From Seison nebaliae (taxonomy: Eukaryota; Rotifera; Pararotatoria; Seisonacea; Seisonidae): a stretch of DNA of 24,124 bases. The position numbers were made by a program, and so were the translations under genes. Of the stretch, positions 1 through 10,839 are shown one piece after another (within the stretch, counting starts at the first letter, position 1; each line of letters starts with the position of its first letter). Under the pieces are notes generated by a model, which worked only from the letters and a program-made list of their open reading frames with translations, had not been told where the DNA came from and ran no database searches. Where the stretch lies: positions 1 through 24,124 of the forward strand of contig JALJEE010003107.1 of the NCBI GenBank assembly GCA_023231475.1, given 5' to 3'.

Positions 1-243
1 TTTCTTAGTTTTTTCCCAGTATATCGATAGTAAATAATTAAGAATTCCATTATTATCTACTAAAAAACTAGTAGAAAACCAATTATTTATAATTTTTCTT
101 CAATTTTTTATAACAATTAATTACTAGAATACTAGAGTTTCATTTCAACAGGGATAGAAGAAATAAGAAGAAATAAAAAGAAAGTAAATTTTCTCAAATG
201 TTTAGAGTTGATTGAACGAAAGCATGATATTTATTGTAGTAAA

Positions 244-837
244 TCAATTTCCGAAAACGAATACCTCTTCAACAGGAAGAGAATCGTCAAACATATTATA
301 CGTACTTATTTCAGAGAGATCGTTCAACGTATCCATCGATCGAGTACAATCGCCTTGTTCAGCCAATTCTTTTGTTGTTGAATATTCTGGTCGTTGGGGA
401 TATTTCTTAAATTGATGTTTCTTCGGGTCCTTCATCACTTCCATTAAATTGATTAAAGAACAGTCAATGGTCTCAAAAATGTCGGTTGATTTTTGAGGAG
501 ATGGTGGTAGTTTACCTTTAGGTGGCAATTTTGAACATTCTGATGATAATTCAACGTATGGCATCAAATCTTTCTTTAATATAATATCTCCACACGAATT
601 AGACCTATTTCTTGCAATGATATCCTTCTTAGATGGAAGAACAAGTTCAATGTTCGGCAACGATAGTGCTACACCTACTCTATCACATGTTTTTAGTTTA
701 TCATCCTTTTGCAAATGTGGTTTATAATCTTTGTTACCAGTAATAATCTTATTCTCCTTCGAAAAATTGAGAGTAACCATCGATATAACTACTGTGATTA
801 ATACTACTAAAATTACAAAAAGTATAATAATTATCAT
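244..837 (-). CDS. Unrecognised single-pass membrane protein, 197 aa
   Basis: I do not recognise this protein. The first in-frame ATG is at 837 (the codon before it is GTG, so the start is set at the ATG) and the stop is TGA at 244-246. Residues 2-24 are almost entirely Ile, Val and Leu, forming an uncleaved signal anchor or single transmembrane helix. The remaining ~170 residues are polar, with scattered cysteines (for example in KTCDRV, NSCGD, ECSKLPP, DCSLIN) and a proline/lysine-rich stretch near residue 105 (KLPPKGKLPPSP). A plausible topology is a short N-terminus, one membrane pass and a soluble tail. A minus-strand AATAAA at 230-235 lies just after the stop, which supports a real 3' end. 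No intron is needed. Function unknown. Confidence 0.55.
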   Translation of the reverse strand: MIIIILFVILVVLITVVISMVTLNFSKENKIITGNKDYKPHLQKDDKLKTCDRVGVALSLPNIELVLPSKKDIIARNRSNSCGDIILKKDLMPYVELSSECSKLPPKGKLPPSPQKSTDIFETIDCSLINLMEVMKDPKKHQFKKYPQRPEYSTTKELAEQGDCTRSMDTLNDLSEISTYNMFDDSLPVEEVFVFGN

Positions 838-2130
838 CACTTAAAACAAGTTATTATAAAAATAAACTAGTCAAATCAAAAATGAAAACTACTAGAAAAT
901 TTTTGAGTTAAACTTAATTAAGTCATTTATATTCTATTTTATACAAATTTTTTTTGAACTAAATTACTTATTTAATGATTTTTATTATTTTCTTCAATAA
1001 CTCTAACAAGTGTTTGTAAGACAAACCTGTTTGTAATAAGTGTAACAAATTGTAAGAAAGGAATTGTTTTGGGAGATTACTGAATTTAAATAGCAGGAAA
1101 TTATGAAAATCTAAAATAAGAAAATAAACAGCATGATGGAAACTTAAATTCCTCCAAATGCTTGACGATAGTCATAATCATAATTATTAAGACTCTTCAA
1201 CTAAAATGCTGGTAATTTTTTCATTACTTAAAATTTGTGTAAATTTTGTGATGTCATTAATATAGAATGAAAAGTAGTCATTCATCATTAGCCATCTATT
1301 ATTTCTTAGAACAATTGCAAACATTTTGGAAGAAGTACTTTCGAATTGCTGTAATCGTGAAACTTGTAATGCATATATACAAATATTCAGCAGTAAGTTC
1401 GGAGCTTTTCCCCATCCCAAAAGAAAACGAGCATGGGACTTTTTTTAGCGTAGAATCGATTTACAATTTCGTCTAGCATAGTATTTCGACATAACTTCCG
1501 AAGGTCGAAATGTCTTGACTCATTTAAATGTTGACATGTTGTTAGACATTTTCGATTAAGCTTAAATGTCTTATGTTAGACATAAAAATGTCTTTTAACA
1601 AAGTATATTTCTAAACTTAAGATATAAACTCAATCATTTTAATTCTTCTATTTCTGATATTTGAGTACACTGATATGCTAGTATTGTAATGGAATGAATT
1701 CACCGAACTACGTAAGTAAGGAAAATTTAACTCTGTTCGTCCTAAGTGCTACTGCATCATAAGCAGTGTAAAAATATTGACCACTCATAAGATTAGAAAT
1801 TGTCAAATAATTGAAAATTATTATGATTATAATATACAATCCACTAACTAGACGATTTTCCATTTAGTTGGTTTAAGATTAAACTTTTGGAAATTAGCTT
1901 TTATGGAACATTTCTTAAAATAAAATGATTATTAAATAAAATTCGTAACTGAAAGAAATAATAGTAAAATTGATATTTTCCAGAAGAAAATAATGATTAT
2001 TTTTTTTACGTTTTAATAATTGGGAATATTGAGCAACAAACGTCGTTTTCACATTATGAATATTACGAAATTAAATAATGGAATTGTTCTGATTAATAAA
2101 GTTGGGAAAGCAGAATTTTCCGGAAGATAT
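838..2130. other. Gene-poor AT-rich intergenic region
   Basis: No gene is supported here. Two short open frames on opposite strands overlap around 1187-1476, but neither shows a domain, a signal peptide or a convincing splice context, so both look like chance. The only structure I see is a cluster of GACAT/ATGTC words at about 1484-1593, listed separately. The right end leads into the alpha-tubulin promoter. Confidence 0.6.
1484..1593. repeat. Cluster of alternating ATGTC / GACAT words with an inverted repeat
   Basis: GACAT occurs at 1488, 1533, 1545 and 1579, and its reverse complement ATGTC at 1510, 1566 and 1588: seven copies in about 105 bp. Five of them extend to AGACAT or ATGTCT. The left edge contains the 7-bp inverted pair TTTCGAC (1484-1490) and GTCGAAA (1504-1510). 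ATGTCT (1566-1571) and AGACAT (1578-1583) can also pair as a small hairpin. This could be a remnant of a small transposon end, a cluster of protein-binding sites, or chance in AT-rich DNA. Confidence 0.4.
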
Positions 2131-2135
2131 GTCAG

Positions 2136-3557
<1,422 letters not shown>

Positions 3558-3584
3558 AAAGAAAATTTGAAAATTCTTAAATGA

Positions 3585-3596
3585 AATAAAAATAAA
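3585..3596 (+). terminator. Tandem AATAAA poly(A) signals of alpha-tubulin
   Basis: Two adjacent AATAAA hexamers at 3585-3590 and 3591-3596 lie about 30 nt after the tubulin stop codon, the expected place for cleavage and polyadenylation of a very short 3' UTR. Confidence 0.6.
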
Positions 3597-3708
3597 GTTC
3601 ATTTAGAGACTAATGTCGATTTAAGAAAAGGAAATTATTTTACTTAATTCGATTTTTAATTTATTTGTCGTCTTTTACTTCTACATTTCCTTTTCAACTA
3701 TCCGTACA

Positions 3709-4446
3709 ATGTTATTCAATTTAATGTTGCGATCTCCGCTAGATAATAGGTACAACGTTCTTGATACACTTTTGGGAGGTGAAGGTGAAACCGAATTCAC
3801 TTTTATGCAATATGGACTTGTGAATTCAGTTGCTTTGATTGTGGGAGAATTATTTCTCTGCATTTCCACCCTTTTCTATACGGGGAAGTATTTCTTGGAA
3901 TTATTTCTTCTTCGTGAAAAAAAACCGTCTACAAATTTTCGAAAGTTTCTTTTTAATTGGTTCACATTGTCAATTTTCCTCTTGTTTGACCGAAATGCTT
4001 ACTTAAAAACTTACCTTCCTTACTTAAACATAGCGAAAGGTATTTACCTACTCATTTTCTTCACTAAACCATTCGAGAATTATTCGTCTAGATTATTGGA
4101 AGCATTACTTCCTTCACTCGCTCTACCTGTTCTCGTGCCACGATTCATGAGACCTCAACGGGCAGAGAGTATAAGTAAGTCAGTAGGAATAAAACGAGAG
4201 CCGAAGACTCATATCTTTACACCACCAACTGAAATTGGTTACACCATCACCAGTACAAGTATGACGAATTTGTTCGATACGACTGATATGGGAACAAAAG
4301 ATCACTATATGGACTTAACAACAAATATGACAACTGAATTATCGGAGACGCATCAAATAGAAAAGAAGATTCCATTACAAATTAATAAATTTATGAAAGG
4401 CTCTTTAGACAAATTGATTCAGAAAGTGTCAAAGAAGTTAAATTAG
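3709..4446 (+). CDS. Multi-pass membrane protein, possibly a divergent REEP (TB2/DP1/HVA22) family member, 245 aa
   Basis: The frame runs from ATG 3709 to TAG 4444-4446, with AATAAA at 4462-4467 just after. Hydrophobic segments lie at about residues 38-58, 61-69, 81-94, 105-118 and 129-145; the last ~95 residues are polar. The spacing resembles REEP5/DP1: a hydrophobic hairpin, then a W (residue 84), about 20 residues to LP, the string PYLNIAK (compare PFYYMLK in REEP5), a second hydrophobic stretch ending in a proline, and a serine/leucine helix. REEP proteins shape tubular endoplasmic reticulum and bind microtubules in some cases. The resemblance is from memory and by pattern and spacing; identity is low, so this stays tentative. 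It sits about 150 nt downstream of alpha-tubulin on the same strand and converges with the minus-strand gene to its right. Confidence 0.5.
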   Translation: MLFNLMLRSPLDNRYNVLDTLLGGEGETEFTFMQYGLVNSVALIVGELFLCISTLFYTGKYFLELFLLREKKPSTNFRKFLFNWFTLSIFLLFDRNAYLKTYLPYLNIAKGIYLLIFFTKPFENYSSRLLEALLPSLALPVLVPRFMRPQRAESISKSVGIKREPKTHIFTPPTEIGYTITSTSMTNLFDTTDMGTKDHYMDLTTNMTTELSETHQIEKKIPLQINKFMKGSLDKLIQKVSKKLN

Positions 4447-4608
4447 ATGAGATGAGATTAGAATAAAAGTATTCTCTCTAAAAAAGTTTCATTTATTACC
4501 CAAAACAAATTTCTATGCAGTTCAATTATCGAATAAATGATTTTTAAATGAAAAATCGAATGAATGAAAAAATAAGATGTAGTTCTCTTGAATATTGAAA
4601 ATATTAGT

Positions 4609-5019
4609 TTAATCGATCTTCGTTTTATCAGATTCATCCATTTTTGAGATGTCACATTCCTTCTTTTCCACAATTGGTTCCTCATCTTCTGATAATTCGT
4701 TTTTGAAAATTTTCGATTTTTGAAATTTGTTAAAACGTTTTTTTAATCGTTCGAATTGACGTTGTTGTAATTTACATCCCGGCCTCAAATATTTAGGCCA
4801 CCGGATTTCTGATGGTAAATCATCAATATCTTCCAATTTAATTTTGCAACAATAAGAAGCGACGATCGCGATGATAATTGCACCGACGACTAACGAAATG
4901 AATGAGAAGTAGAAAGTTCGTTCGTCGAATACGTCGACGAATTTTGGAACATTCTTCTCGAAATGTTCCCAGATTTTTTTCTTAGCAGTGTTCACCATAT
5001 GTGTCTTTCTGGAAATCAT
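4609..5019 (-). CDS. Unrecognised small single-pass membrane protein, 136 aa
   Basis: I do not recognise this protein. It starts at ATG 5019-5017 and stops at TAA 4611-4609. A basic, amphipathic N-terminal region (residues 1-35) is followed by one clear transmembrane helix (about 37-57, ending AIVASYCC), then IKLEDIDDLPSEIRWPKYL, a strongly basic stretch (about residues 79-105, with LRPGCKLQQRQFERLKKRF) and an acidic end (NELSEDEEP). The sharp charge zoning and the WPKYLRPG motif look like a conserved small integral membrane protein rather than random sequence. The gene is divergent from the MYST acetyltransferase, with about 250 bp between the two ATGs, so the two may share a promoter region. 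A second ATG (residue 8) is a possible alternative start. Confidence 0.6.
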   Translation of the reverse strand: MISRKTHMVNTAKKKIWEHFEKNVPKFVDVFDERTFYFSFISLVVGAIIIAIVASYCCKIKLEDIDDLPSEIRWPKYLRPGCKLQQRQFERLKKRFNKFQKSKIFKNELSEDEEPIVEKKECDISKMDESDKTKID

Positions 5020-5270
5020 TTTATCTGATGGAACCGTTTAATGGAATAATGTTATCGATAAATATTAATGGTAAATTTAAGTTCTTTTAAGCTCAGAATT
5101 AAAAAATTTTTAATGAATGAAAATTAGAGGATAGAATAAAATGAAGAAAATGGAGAAAAAGAAAAAATTAAAAAATTTTTGGTAAAATTGAATGAAATAT
5201 TTGAGGGACGGTTTGGTACAATTTTCCCAAAAATCGATTTGAATGTTTCTAAAATTTCTTGTAGTGTTTG
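5020..5270. promoter_or_regulatory. Divergent intergenic region, possible bidirectional promoter
   Basis: Only about 250 bp separates the start codons of the minus-strand small membrane protein and the plus-strand MYST acetyltransferase, so both promoters must lie here unless unseen upstream exons exist. The sequence is AT-rich with A/T homopolymer runs around 5100-5180. I see no clear TATA box or other recognisable operator. Confidence 0.35.
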
Positions 5271-8200
5271 ATGCGTCGTCGCCATAGAGATGGATTGCAA
5301 GATCATTTAACAAATTTCTTTTCTCCTTCTAATTCTAAGAGACCATCTGCTCTTCGCCATCCTAATGCTCCAATGGCGAAACGATCAAATCGACAGAAAC
5401 GTCGTAAAATAAAATCGACAAAAACTGACAATCTTTCGCCGAATGTTGAAGAATTGTCATCAACTCGAGTGGATGAAGTGATAGAGGAAGAGATTAGTGA
5501 ATTGGTGTCGATGAATACTAGAAATCGATCGAGAATGAAAGAAGATAATCGAGACACATCGATTTCGTTGCGAAAGAAAACTTTAAGAAATTCCTGTGAA
5601 TTGGAAAATAATAATCGACGGAAAAAAATTAAAGAAGAAATATCTTATCAAAATTCGTTGATGGGAGAAGAATCTGATGTGGAAATGGAGAATGATATCG
5701 AATCATCAGATAATTCATCGAATATCGATAGAAATGATGATAAATATATCGATACAATTGACGAAGAAGGTGAAGACATATTTCCAGAAAATGATGATGA
5801 AGAAGACGAAGAATATTTTGATGATAATGATGTTGATATTAGTATTGAAGATATTAGTGATTATGATTCGTCTGATGAGAAGGAAAGTGTGGATGAAAGA
5901 CTAAAAAGAAATTATTCTCCGATTGTGACAAGAAGAAGTTCAGGACGAACAACTTCATCAACAGGTCGAAGTATCAGTACTCGTCGAACAACGAACACCA
6001 GTTCAGTCGATGAAATTGTGGATAACATTCAAAAATTTCCGAAATGTATCGAAAGTGATGATGATGATGATGATGATGATACGGAAATAGATTTCATTTC
6101 AGATGAAAAACCACAACAAGTATTGACGAGAAGTAAAGGAAAAGTTGAGAGAATGGACACGAGATTATCGATTGAGAAGAAGAAGAATTCGATACAAATC
6201 AGTTCAATGAAAAATCGATCAATCGTTTTACAATCGATCACATCAAATATTATCAACGAATCGTCACCGACAATTGTGAGAGGACCATCAAAACAATCGA
6301 AGAGTAGAAGAATGTCAAAAAACTCAAAATATCAAAAAAATAAAAAAAATCATCATCAAAATCAGTTATATGATGATGGTGGTCATTTTGATGCGTTTAA
6401 TGAAATTCTATTAGATGTAACTGATTCTAAAATTCCATCAATTTTGACAGCTGATACGGAATCATTGACGAATATAATGAAACGTTTCTTGGATTATGAA
6501 AGGAAATATCGGAAAAGAGGATTGACGACAAATTCGTCGAGAAGACAAAAAACATTCTATCAACCAGTCACACAATCATCGAGCATATTTGGGAAAAAGA
6601 AGAAATATGAGGATGAAAGTGAAGAAGATGATGATATCGATGAAATGAATCGAATTGATAAAGTGGAATATTTACCAAATTTGAAAAATGTGGAGAAATT
6701 GAAAGAATTTGATGATATTGAAAATATAAGAATGCTCAATCATCTTATTTTACCGAATCAACGATTAATTTATGAAGTGAATTTCAATGAGGAATTAGTC
6801 GCTGAATTAATAAAACGACGTCCAATTCAAGATATTCATCGAGATGAAAGGAAAATTTATCGAAAAGTTACTCGAGCGATTAAAGAAAAGTATCAGGCGG
6901 AATTCGATGAACGTCAAGTAGTTTGGCCGAAATTCATCAAAATCGGTTTGACACATCCGCCAATTCCTCCCAAATATTCATCGTCCTATCCAGCCGAATA
7001 TGCTCAAGTGACTCAATTGAATGTTTGTGAATTCTGTTTAAATTATTTTCGATGTGAATCGATTTTAAGACAACATCAATGTAATTTGAATCATCCGCCT
7101 GGTAAAGAAATATTTCGATCAGAAAAATTATCAATTTGGGAAGTTGACGGAGTTCAAGAGACGTCATTTTGTCAAAATTTATGTTTATTGGGTAAATTAT
7201 TCATTGACAATAAAACTCTTTATTTGGATGTTGATTCATTTTTATTTTATGTACTCACCGAACGATATGTTGATGATGATTTGAATGAACAATCATTATC
7301 GAAACGTAATGGAAATAATTTGAAAAGTTTCGATGAAAGTTCTGATTCGTTGCCATTATTTCCATATTCATTCAATTGTGCTGATAATGATGAGGAAGTA
7401 TGTGATAACGAATTCGATGACGAAATATTGGAGAAACAATTGACGAAAGAACAAGATGAAACGAATTCGTTGAAAAAAGCATTTCCATTAAAATTTGCTA
7501 AAGATCCTGAACATGAAATTGAATATCATAAATTAGTCGGATATTTTTCAAAAGAGAAATATTGTTTGAAACGATATAATGTCTCTTGTATTCTCATTCT
7601 GCCATTTTTCCAACGAAGAGGATTGGGTAGATTCCTCATCGATTTCAGTTTCCTTTTATCGAGAATTGAAGGAATTCCTGGAACACCTGAACGACCATTA
7701 AGTGAAGATGGTCGTCGTTCATATGAGAAATATTGGGATTCGACAATCGCTCTTTATCTTTGTACAAATTTCCATCCGAAATTCATTTCTCATTATAAGA
7801 AACCAGTAACGTCGATTGGTGAGATTGCTTATACGACAGGAATCGATCCAAATGATGTGGTAGATAGTTTAGTTCGATTGAAAGTGTTAGAGACGAAAAC
7901 TGAAGTTTTCCGTATGGAATTATTTGATGAGATATGTGAGCGATATGAATTGGATGAAACGATTCTCTTTAGTCAATATCTTCCCAATGATTTGGTGAAT
8001 TATTTGAGACGATATAAATATTTCGATGATCTTTTTCAAAAAAATAATGGAATGAAGAAAAAAATGAAAGAAAATGTGGAAATAATTCCGAAGAAGAAAC
8101 GAAAAAAGAAGAAAAATTTGGATTATTTAGATCGAATAGCGCGAGATAAATGTCAAAGGAAACGTCGAGAGAAAGAGAAGTTGATGATATGTCCAGATGA

Positions 8201-10268
8201 TGAAAGTGAATGTTCGAAAATGTTGAACGAATTAATTAATGTAACAATTCTTCAAGAATCGTTAGATAAAGAATTATTGAATATTTGGGATGGAACTGAA
8301 TTGACAATTCATATCAAGGAACCGAAAGAGATCATAGAAATGGGCAGGAAAGCAGCGGCAGATATAATGAGTATGCCAATTCTGTCGAAAAGATCCTTAT
8401 TATGGATTCCAACAATAGCACCAGATTTGAATACGATAAAAAATTATTCGGAAATTCAAAAAGAAGTCGAGAAATATATTGCGATGGATGAAATGGATAA
8501 TCAAGTGAAATTTATCAAAGAGAAAACCAATTCCTCAATAATGGTAGATAAAATAGAAAATTCATTAATTTCCACTCCCATCAAACCATCGACGACTTCC
8601 ATCGAACCGGATGAGACAGTCATAATAGAAAAACCGATAAATGATTATAATCAATTATTTACCAATCAATTACAGAATACCGTTCTTATGGATCCATTGA
8701 TGTTAAGTGAATTGAAAATTTTATTGAAATTATTAATATATTTGTTGGAAGAGAATGCATTTAGTGAATCGTATCATAATATCGAAGAATCGATGAATGA
8801 TTTTTTCATTTGTGAAGAAGATAAAGATCTCGAATCGTTGAATAAAAGAGATTATGAAAAACATCGAATTATCGATCAGAGAATGAAAGTCATTCGACGA
8901 TATGCCACTTTCTTTTTGGAGAATTTCCATTTTCTCCAATCCATCAATATGAGGAAAGATTATGATGAAACATTAACAACTGATAAATTTTCGATTATGT
9001 TCTCAATTTTCAAAAATTTGAATGAAAAAAATTTTAATGAAAAAAATTTGAATGAGAATAATTTGTTGGATGTAAGAGGAAGAAGTCGAGCGTCATGTAT
9101 TCCAACTGAATCGATGCTCATGAAATTGTTCGCAATGTCTGGATCTTTTCTTTTTATGGAACGATTCGCTAACAATTTCCATGATGGATTGGTAGGTGAA
9201 GAACCGAAAGGCAAAATAATGAAAAAAGTTCAAAAAAATTTCAAAGATATTTTCCAACAATTGTCATCAGTTCGTAATCGAGCATTCGTCAATCGAGCTA
9301 ATTTAGCCGATACAATTCTTCCAAAAGACATTAAATTGACATTCCCTAATGAATCGATCAATGATCATTTCCATCGGAAAGTCAATGAAATTTATGAAAC
9401 GAAAAATTCGTTTAATTTATCAGATAATCAATTGAAACGATCTCATACCACACGAGATGGAGAGGGAGATGATGAAGATGAATTGAATGATCGAAAAAGA
9501 GAAATGTTATTGAAAATTAATGAAATGAAAGATATGAATGGAATTTTTAAAAGTTTCATTAAATGTCTTTCATCATCATCCCAACAATTATTTCAATTGG
9601 GAGTTGATAATGATTTGTATCAGGAAACGATCACTAATTCCTCTCATTTCCATCTACCTCAACCAATCGCCAACGACGAAGAAATGTATTTGATGGAGTC
9701 ATTCGATTTCCTTCCCAACGAAACTGACATCGTCTTAACAGACGATAGTATCGATGATGATAATATCGATATTTCGACATTTGAAGAATTTGGGAAATTC
9801 GACGAATATGTTGAAGCGAATGATTCGGATCAATATATTATTCTCTTCACATTAAATGGAATTATTGAAGAGATTTGTAAAAGTGAGAAATTGAATGATG
9901 ATGATAATGATGATGATTTCGAATATGCTATCGATCATTTTGTCGATAAATTTTTAGATGATGATGATGACGATGATGATGATGATGATGATGAAAATAA
10001 TGAAATGGATGATTCAAATCCAACGATCAATTTACTCGGTTTGGATGAGGAGGAATGTAACGAATTGTCGATGATTTTGCCAAGTAATTTTAATGATTTG
10101 TCAGAGAATTTCGACGAGAGTAATGTTTATCTGAATAACAATAAATTATTAATATCATCTTCTTCCAATTCGTCATCAAATTCATCATTAAACTTAGAAT
10201 CGGCTTCTATGATTATTGATGATTCGAAAGATCTCGGTTTAATCGATATTAGTGAAGTGAATTTTTAA
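5271..10268 (+). CDS. MYST-family histone acetyltransferase (KAT6/MOZ-like HAT domain), single exon, 1665 aa
   Basis: MYST enzymes transfer acetyl groups from acetyl-CoA to histone lysines in the nucleus. The HAT domain spans about residues 560-910: zinc knuckle C586-x2-C589 with H602 and C604, autoacetylated-lysine segment LFIDNKTLY (K648), catalytic cysteine in YNVSCILILP (C773), acetyl-CoA loop QRRGLG (781-786) and general-base glutamate in TPERPLSEDG (E807). The HKLVGYFSKEK and GRFLIDFSFLLS strings are closest, from memory, to KAT6. Two oddities: H602-x1-C604 replaces the usual H-x3-C, and about 80 acidic residues (665-750) sit where the family has a loop of under ten. I see no PHD finger, H15 or chromodomain in residues 1-530, which are Ser/Asp/Lys-rich. 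The C-terminal half is polar with acidic runs and several poly-Asp tracts. The start is the first ATG after an in-frame TAG at 5262; an upstream exon cannot be excluded. Confidence 0.93.
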   Translation: MRRRHRDGLQDHLTNFFSPSNSKRPSALRHPNAPMAKRSNRQKRRKIKSTKTDNLSPNVEELSSTRVDEVIEEEISELVSMNTRNRSRMKEDNRDTSISLRKKTLRNSCELENNNRRKKIKEEISYQNSLMGEESDVEMENDIESSDNSSNIDRNDDKYIDTIDEEGEDIFPENDDEEDEEYFDDNDVDISIEDISDYDSSDEKESVDERLKRNYSPIVTRRSSGRTTSSTGRSISTRRTTNTSSVDEIVDNIQKFPKCIESDDDDDDDDTEIDFISDEKPQQVLTRSKGKVERMDTRLSIEKKKNSIQISSMKNRSIVLQSITSNIINESSPTIVRGPSKQSKSRRMSKNSKYQKNKKNHHQNQLYDDGGHFDAFNEILLDVTDSKIPSILTADTESLTNIMKRFLDYERKYRKRGLTTNSSRRQKTFYQPVTQSSSIFGKKKKYEDESEEDDDIDEMNRIDKVEYLPNLKNVEKLKEFDDIENIRMLNHLILPNQRLIYEVNFNEELVAELIKRRPIQDIHRDERKIYRKVTRAIKEKYQAEFDERQVVWPKFIKIGLTHPPIPPKYSSSYPAEYAQVTQLNVCEFCLNYFRCESILRQHQCNLNHPPGKEIFRSEKLSIWEVDGVQETSFCQNLCLLGKLFIDNKTLYLDVDSFLFYVLTERYVDDDLNEQSLSKRNGNNLKSFDESSDSLPLFPYSFNCADNDEEVCDNEFDDEILEKQLTKEQDETNSLKKAFPLKFAKDPEHEIEYHKLVGYFSKEKYCLKRYNVSCILILPFFQRRGLGRFLIDFSFLLSRIEGIPGTPERPLSEDGRRSYEKYWDSTIALYLCTNFHPKFISHYKKPVTSIGEIAYTTGIDPNDVVDSLVRLKVLETKTEVFRMELFDEICERYELDETILFSQYLPNDLVNYLRRYKYFDDLFQKNNGMKKKMKENVEIIPKKKRKKKKNLDYLDRIARDKCQRKRREKEKLMICPDDESECSKMLNELINVTILQESLDKELLNIWDGTELTIHIKEPKEIIEMGRKAAADIMSMPILSKRSLLWIPTIAPDLNTIKNYSEIQKEVEKYIAMDEMDNQVKFIKEKTNSSIMVDKIENSLISTPIKPSTTSIEPDETVIIEKPINDYNQLFTNQLQNTVLMDPLMLSELKILLKLLIYLLEENAFSESYHNIEESMNDFFICEEDKDLESLNKRDYEKHRIIDQRMKVIRRYATFFLENFHFLQSINMRKDYDETLTTDKFSIMFSIFKNLNEKNFNEKNLNENNLLDVRGRSRASCIPTESMLMKLFAMSGSFLFMERFANNFHDGLVGEEPKGKIMKKVQKNFKDIFQQLSSVRNRAFVNRANLADTILPKDIKLTFPNESINDHFHRKVNEIYETKNSFNLSDNQLKRSHTTRDGEGDDEDELNDRKREMLLKINEMKDMNGIFKSFIKCLSSSSQQLFQLGVDNDLYQETITNSSHFHLPQPIANDEEMYLMESFDFLPNETDIVLTDDSIDDDNIDISTFEEFGKFDEYVEANDSDQYIILFTLNGIIEEICKSEKLNDDDNDDDFEYAIDHFVDKFLDDDDDDDDDDDDENNEMDDSNPTINLLGLDEEECNELSMILPSNFNDLSENFDESNVYLNNNKLLISSSSNSSSNSSLNLESASMIIDDSKDLGLIDISEVNF
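6056..6080 (+). repeat. (GAT)n tract coding poly-Asp
   Basis: A run of GAT triplets inside the MYST gene encodes a short poly-aspartate stretch near residue 265. Uninterrupted trinucleotide runs are prone to slippage, so its length may vary between individuals. Confidence 0.7.
9895..9993 (+). repeat. Two (GAT/GAC)n tracts coding poly-Asp near the MYST C-terminus
   Basis: GAT-rich triplet runs at about 9895-9918 and 9957-9993 encode consecutive aspartates (up to about a dozen in the second) in the acidic C-terminal region of the MYST protein. A few synonymous GAC or AAT codons interrupt the runs, which suggests they are not very young. Confidence 0.7.
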
Positions 10269-10839
10269 ATTTTTTTATAAAATTTTTTCTATATTTATAA
10301 TTTTTCATTTCATCAAAAATTATAGTTTTGTTCTGTCAAAATTTTATTGCGACTATTTTCCTACCAATATCTCTCTTCGACATTTCTCCACAAATCTTTA
10401 TTGACGACATATATATTTACATCTACTATGAGAACATTCATAGAATTGATGATTTTTATTGAGAAAAATAAAAGTTTCCTAAATCTCGTTAAAGAGTTGA
10501 ATAATCAGAAAAGGACATTTGTTCTGTTCCTACACGATTTGAGAGAATAATTAATTGAATTCATGGATGATAATTCGTCATGTTAATTTGGGAGGATGAT
10601 GTAAACGCCAGTTAACCTTATGATGATCTTTAAAGAAGAATAAAAAAAATAACTTATTATCTGTCGAGAAGTGTGTTAAAAGAGAACGTGGAATGAAGCA
10701 TGACGATTATGTGGATGGATAATAAACGGAAATTATTTTACAGTGACTTTTCGTGAGTTCTTTCCCTTCTTTCAATGTCATAAGTTTCTTTCGAAAATAT
10801 TCTTAATTTAAACGACACGAAAACTTCATTTCTTAAAAA
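10269..10839. other. Intergenic region between MYST gene and Ly6-like cluster
   Basis: An AT-rich spacer that must hold the MYST 3' UTR and the TFP-1 promoter. A 67-codon open frame at 10347-10550 shows no domain and no coding character. I see no tRNA, repeat or other structure. Confidence 0.5.

Noticed and set aside
838-840. GTG start one codon upstream of the 197-aa membrane protein
   Set aside because: The adjacent ATG at 837 is the expected eukaryotic start; the same reasoning moves the MYST start from TTG 5268 to ATG 5271.
1187-1476. Two overlapping open frames on opposite strands (77 and 69 codons)
   Set aside because: No domain, signal peptide or splice logic; mutual overlap on opposite strands and AT-driven composition suggest chance.
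5110-5313. Minus-strand frames of 60-67 codons in the divergent promoter region
   Set aside because: Phe/Ile-rich by base composition and overlapping the start of the MYST gene; no independent support.
10347-10550. 67-codon plus-strand frame after the MYST gene
   Set aside because: No recognisable feature and no start or splice context that sets it apart from background.
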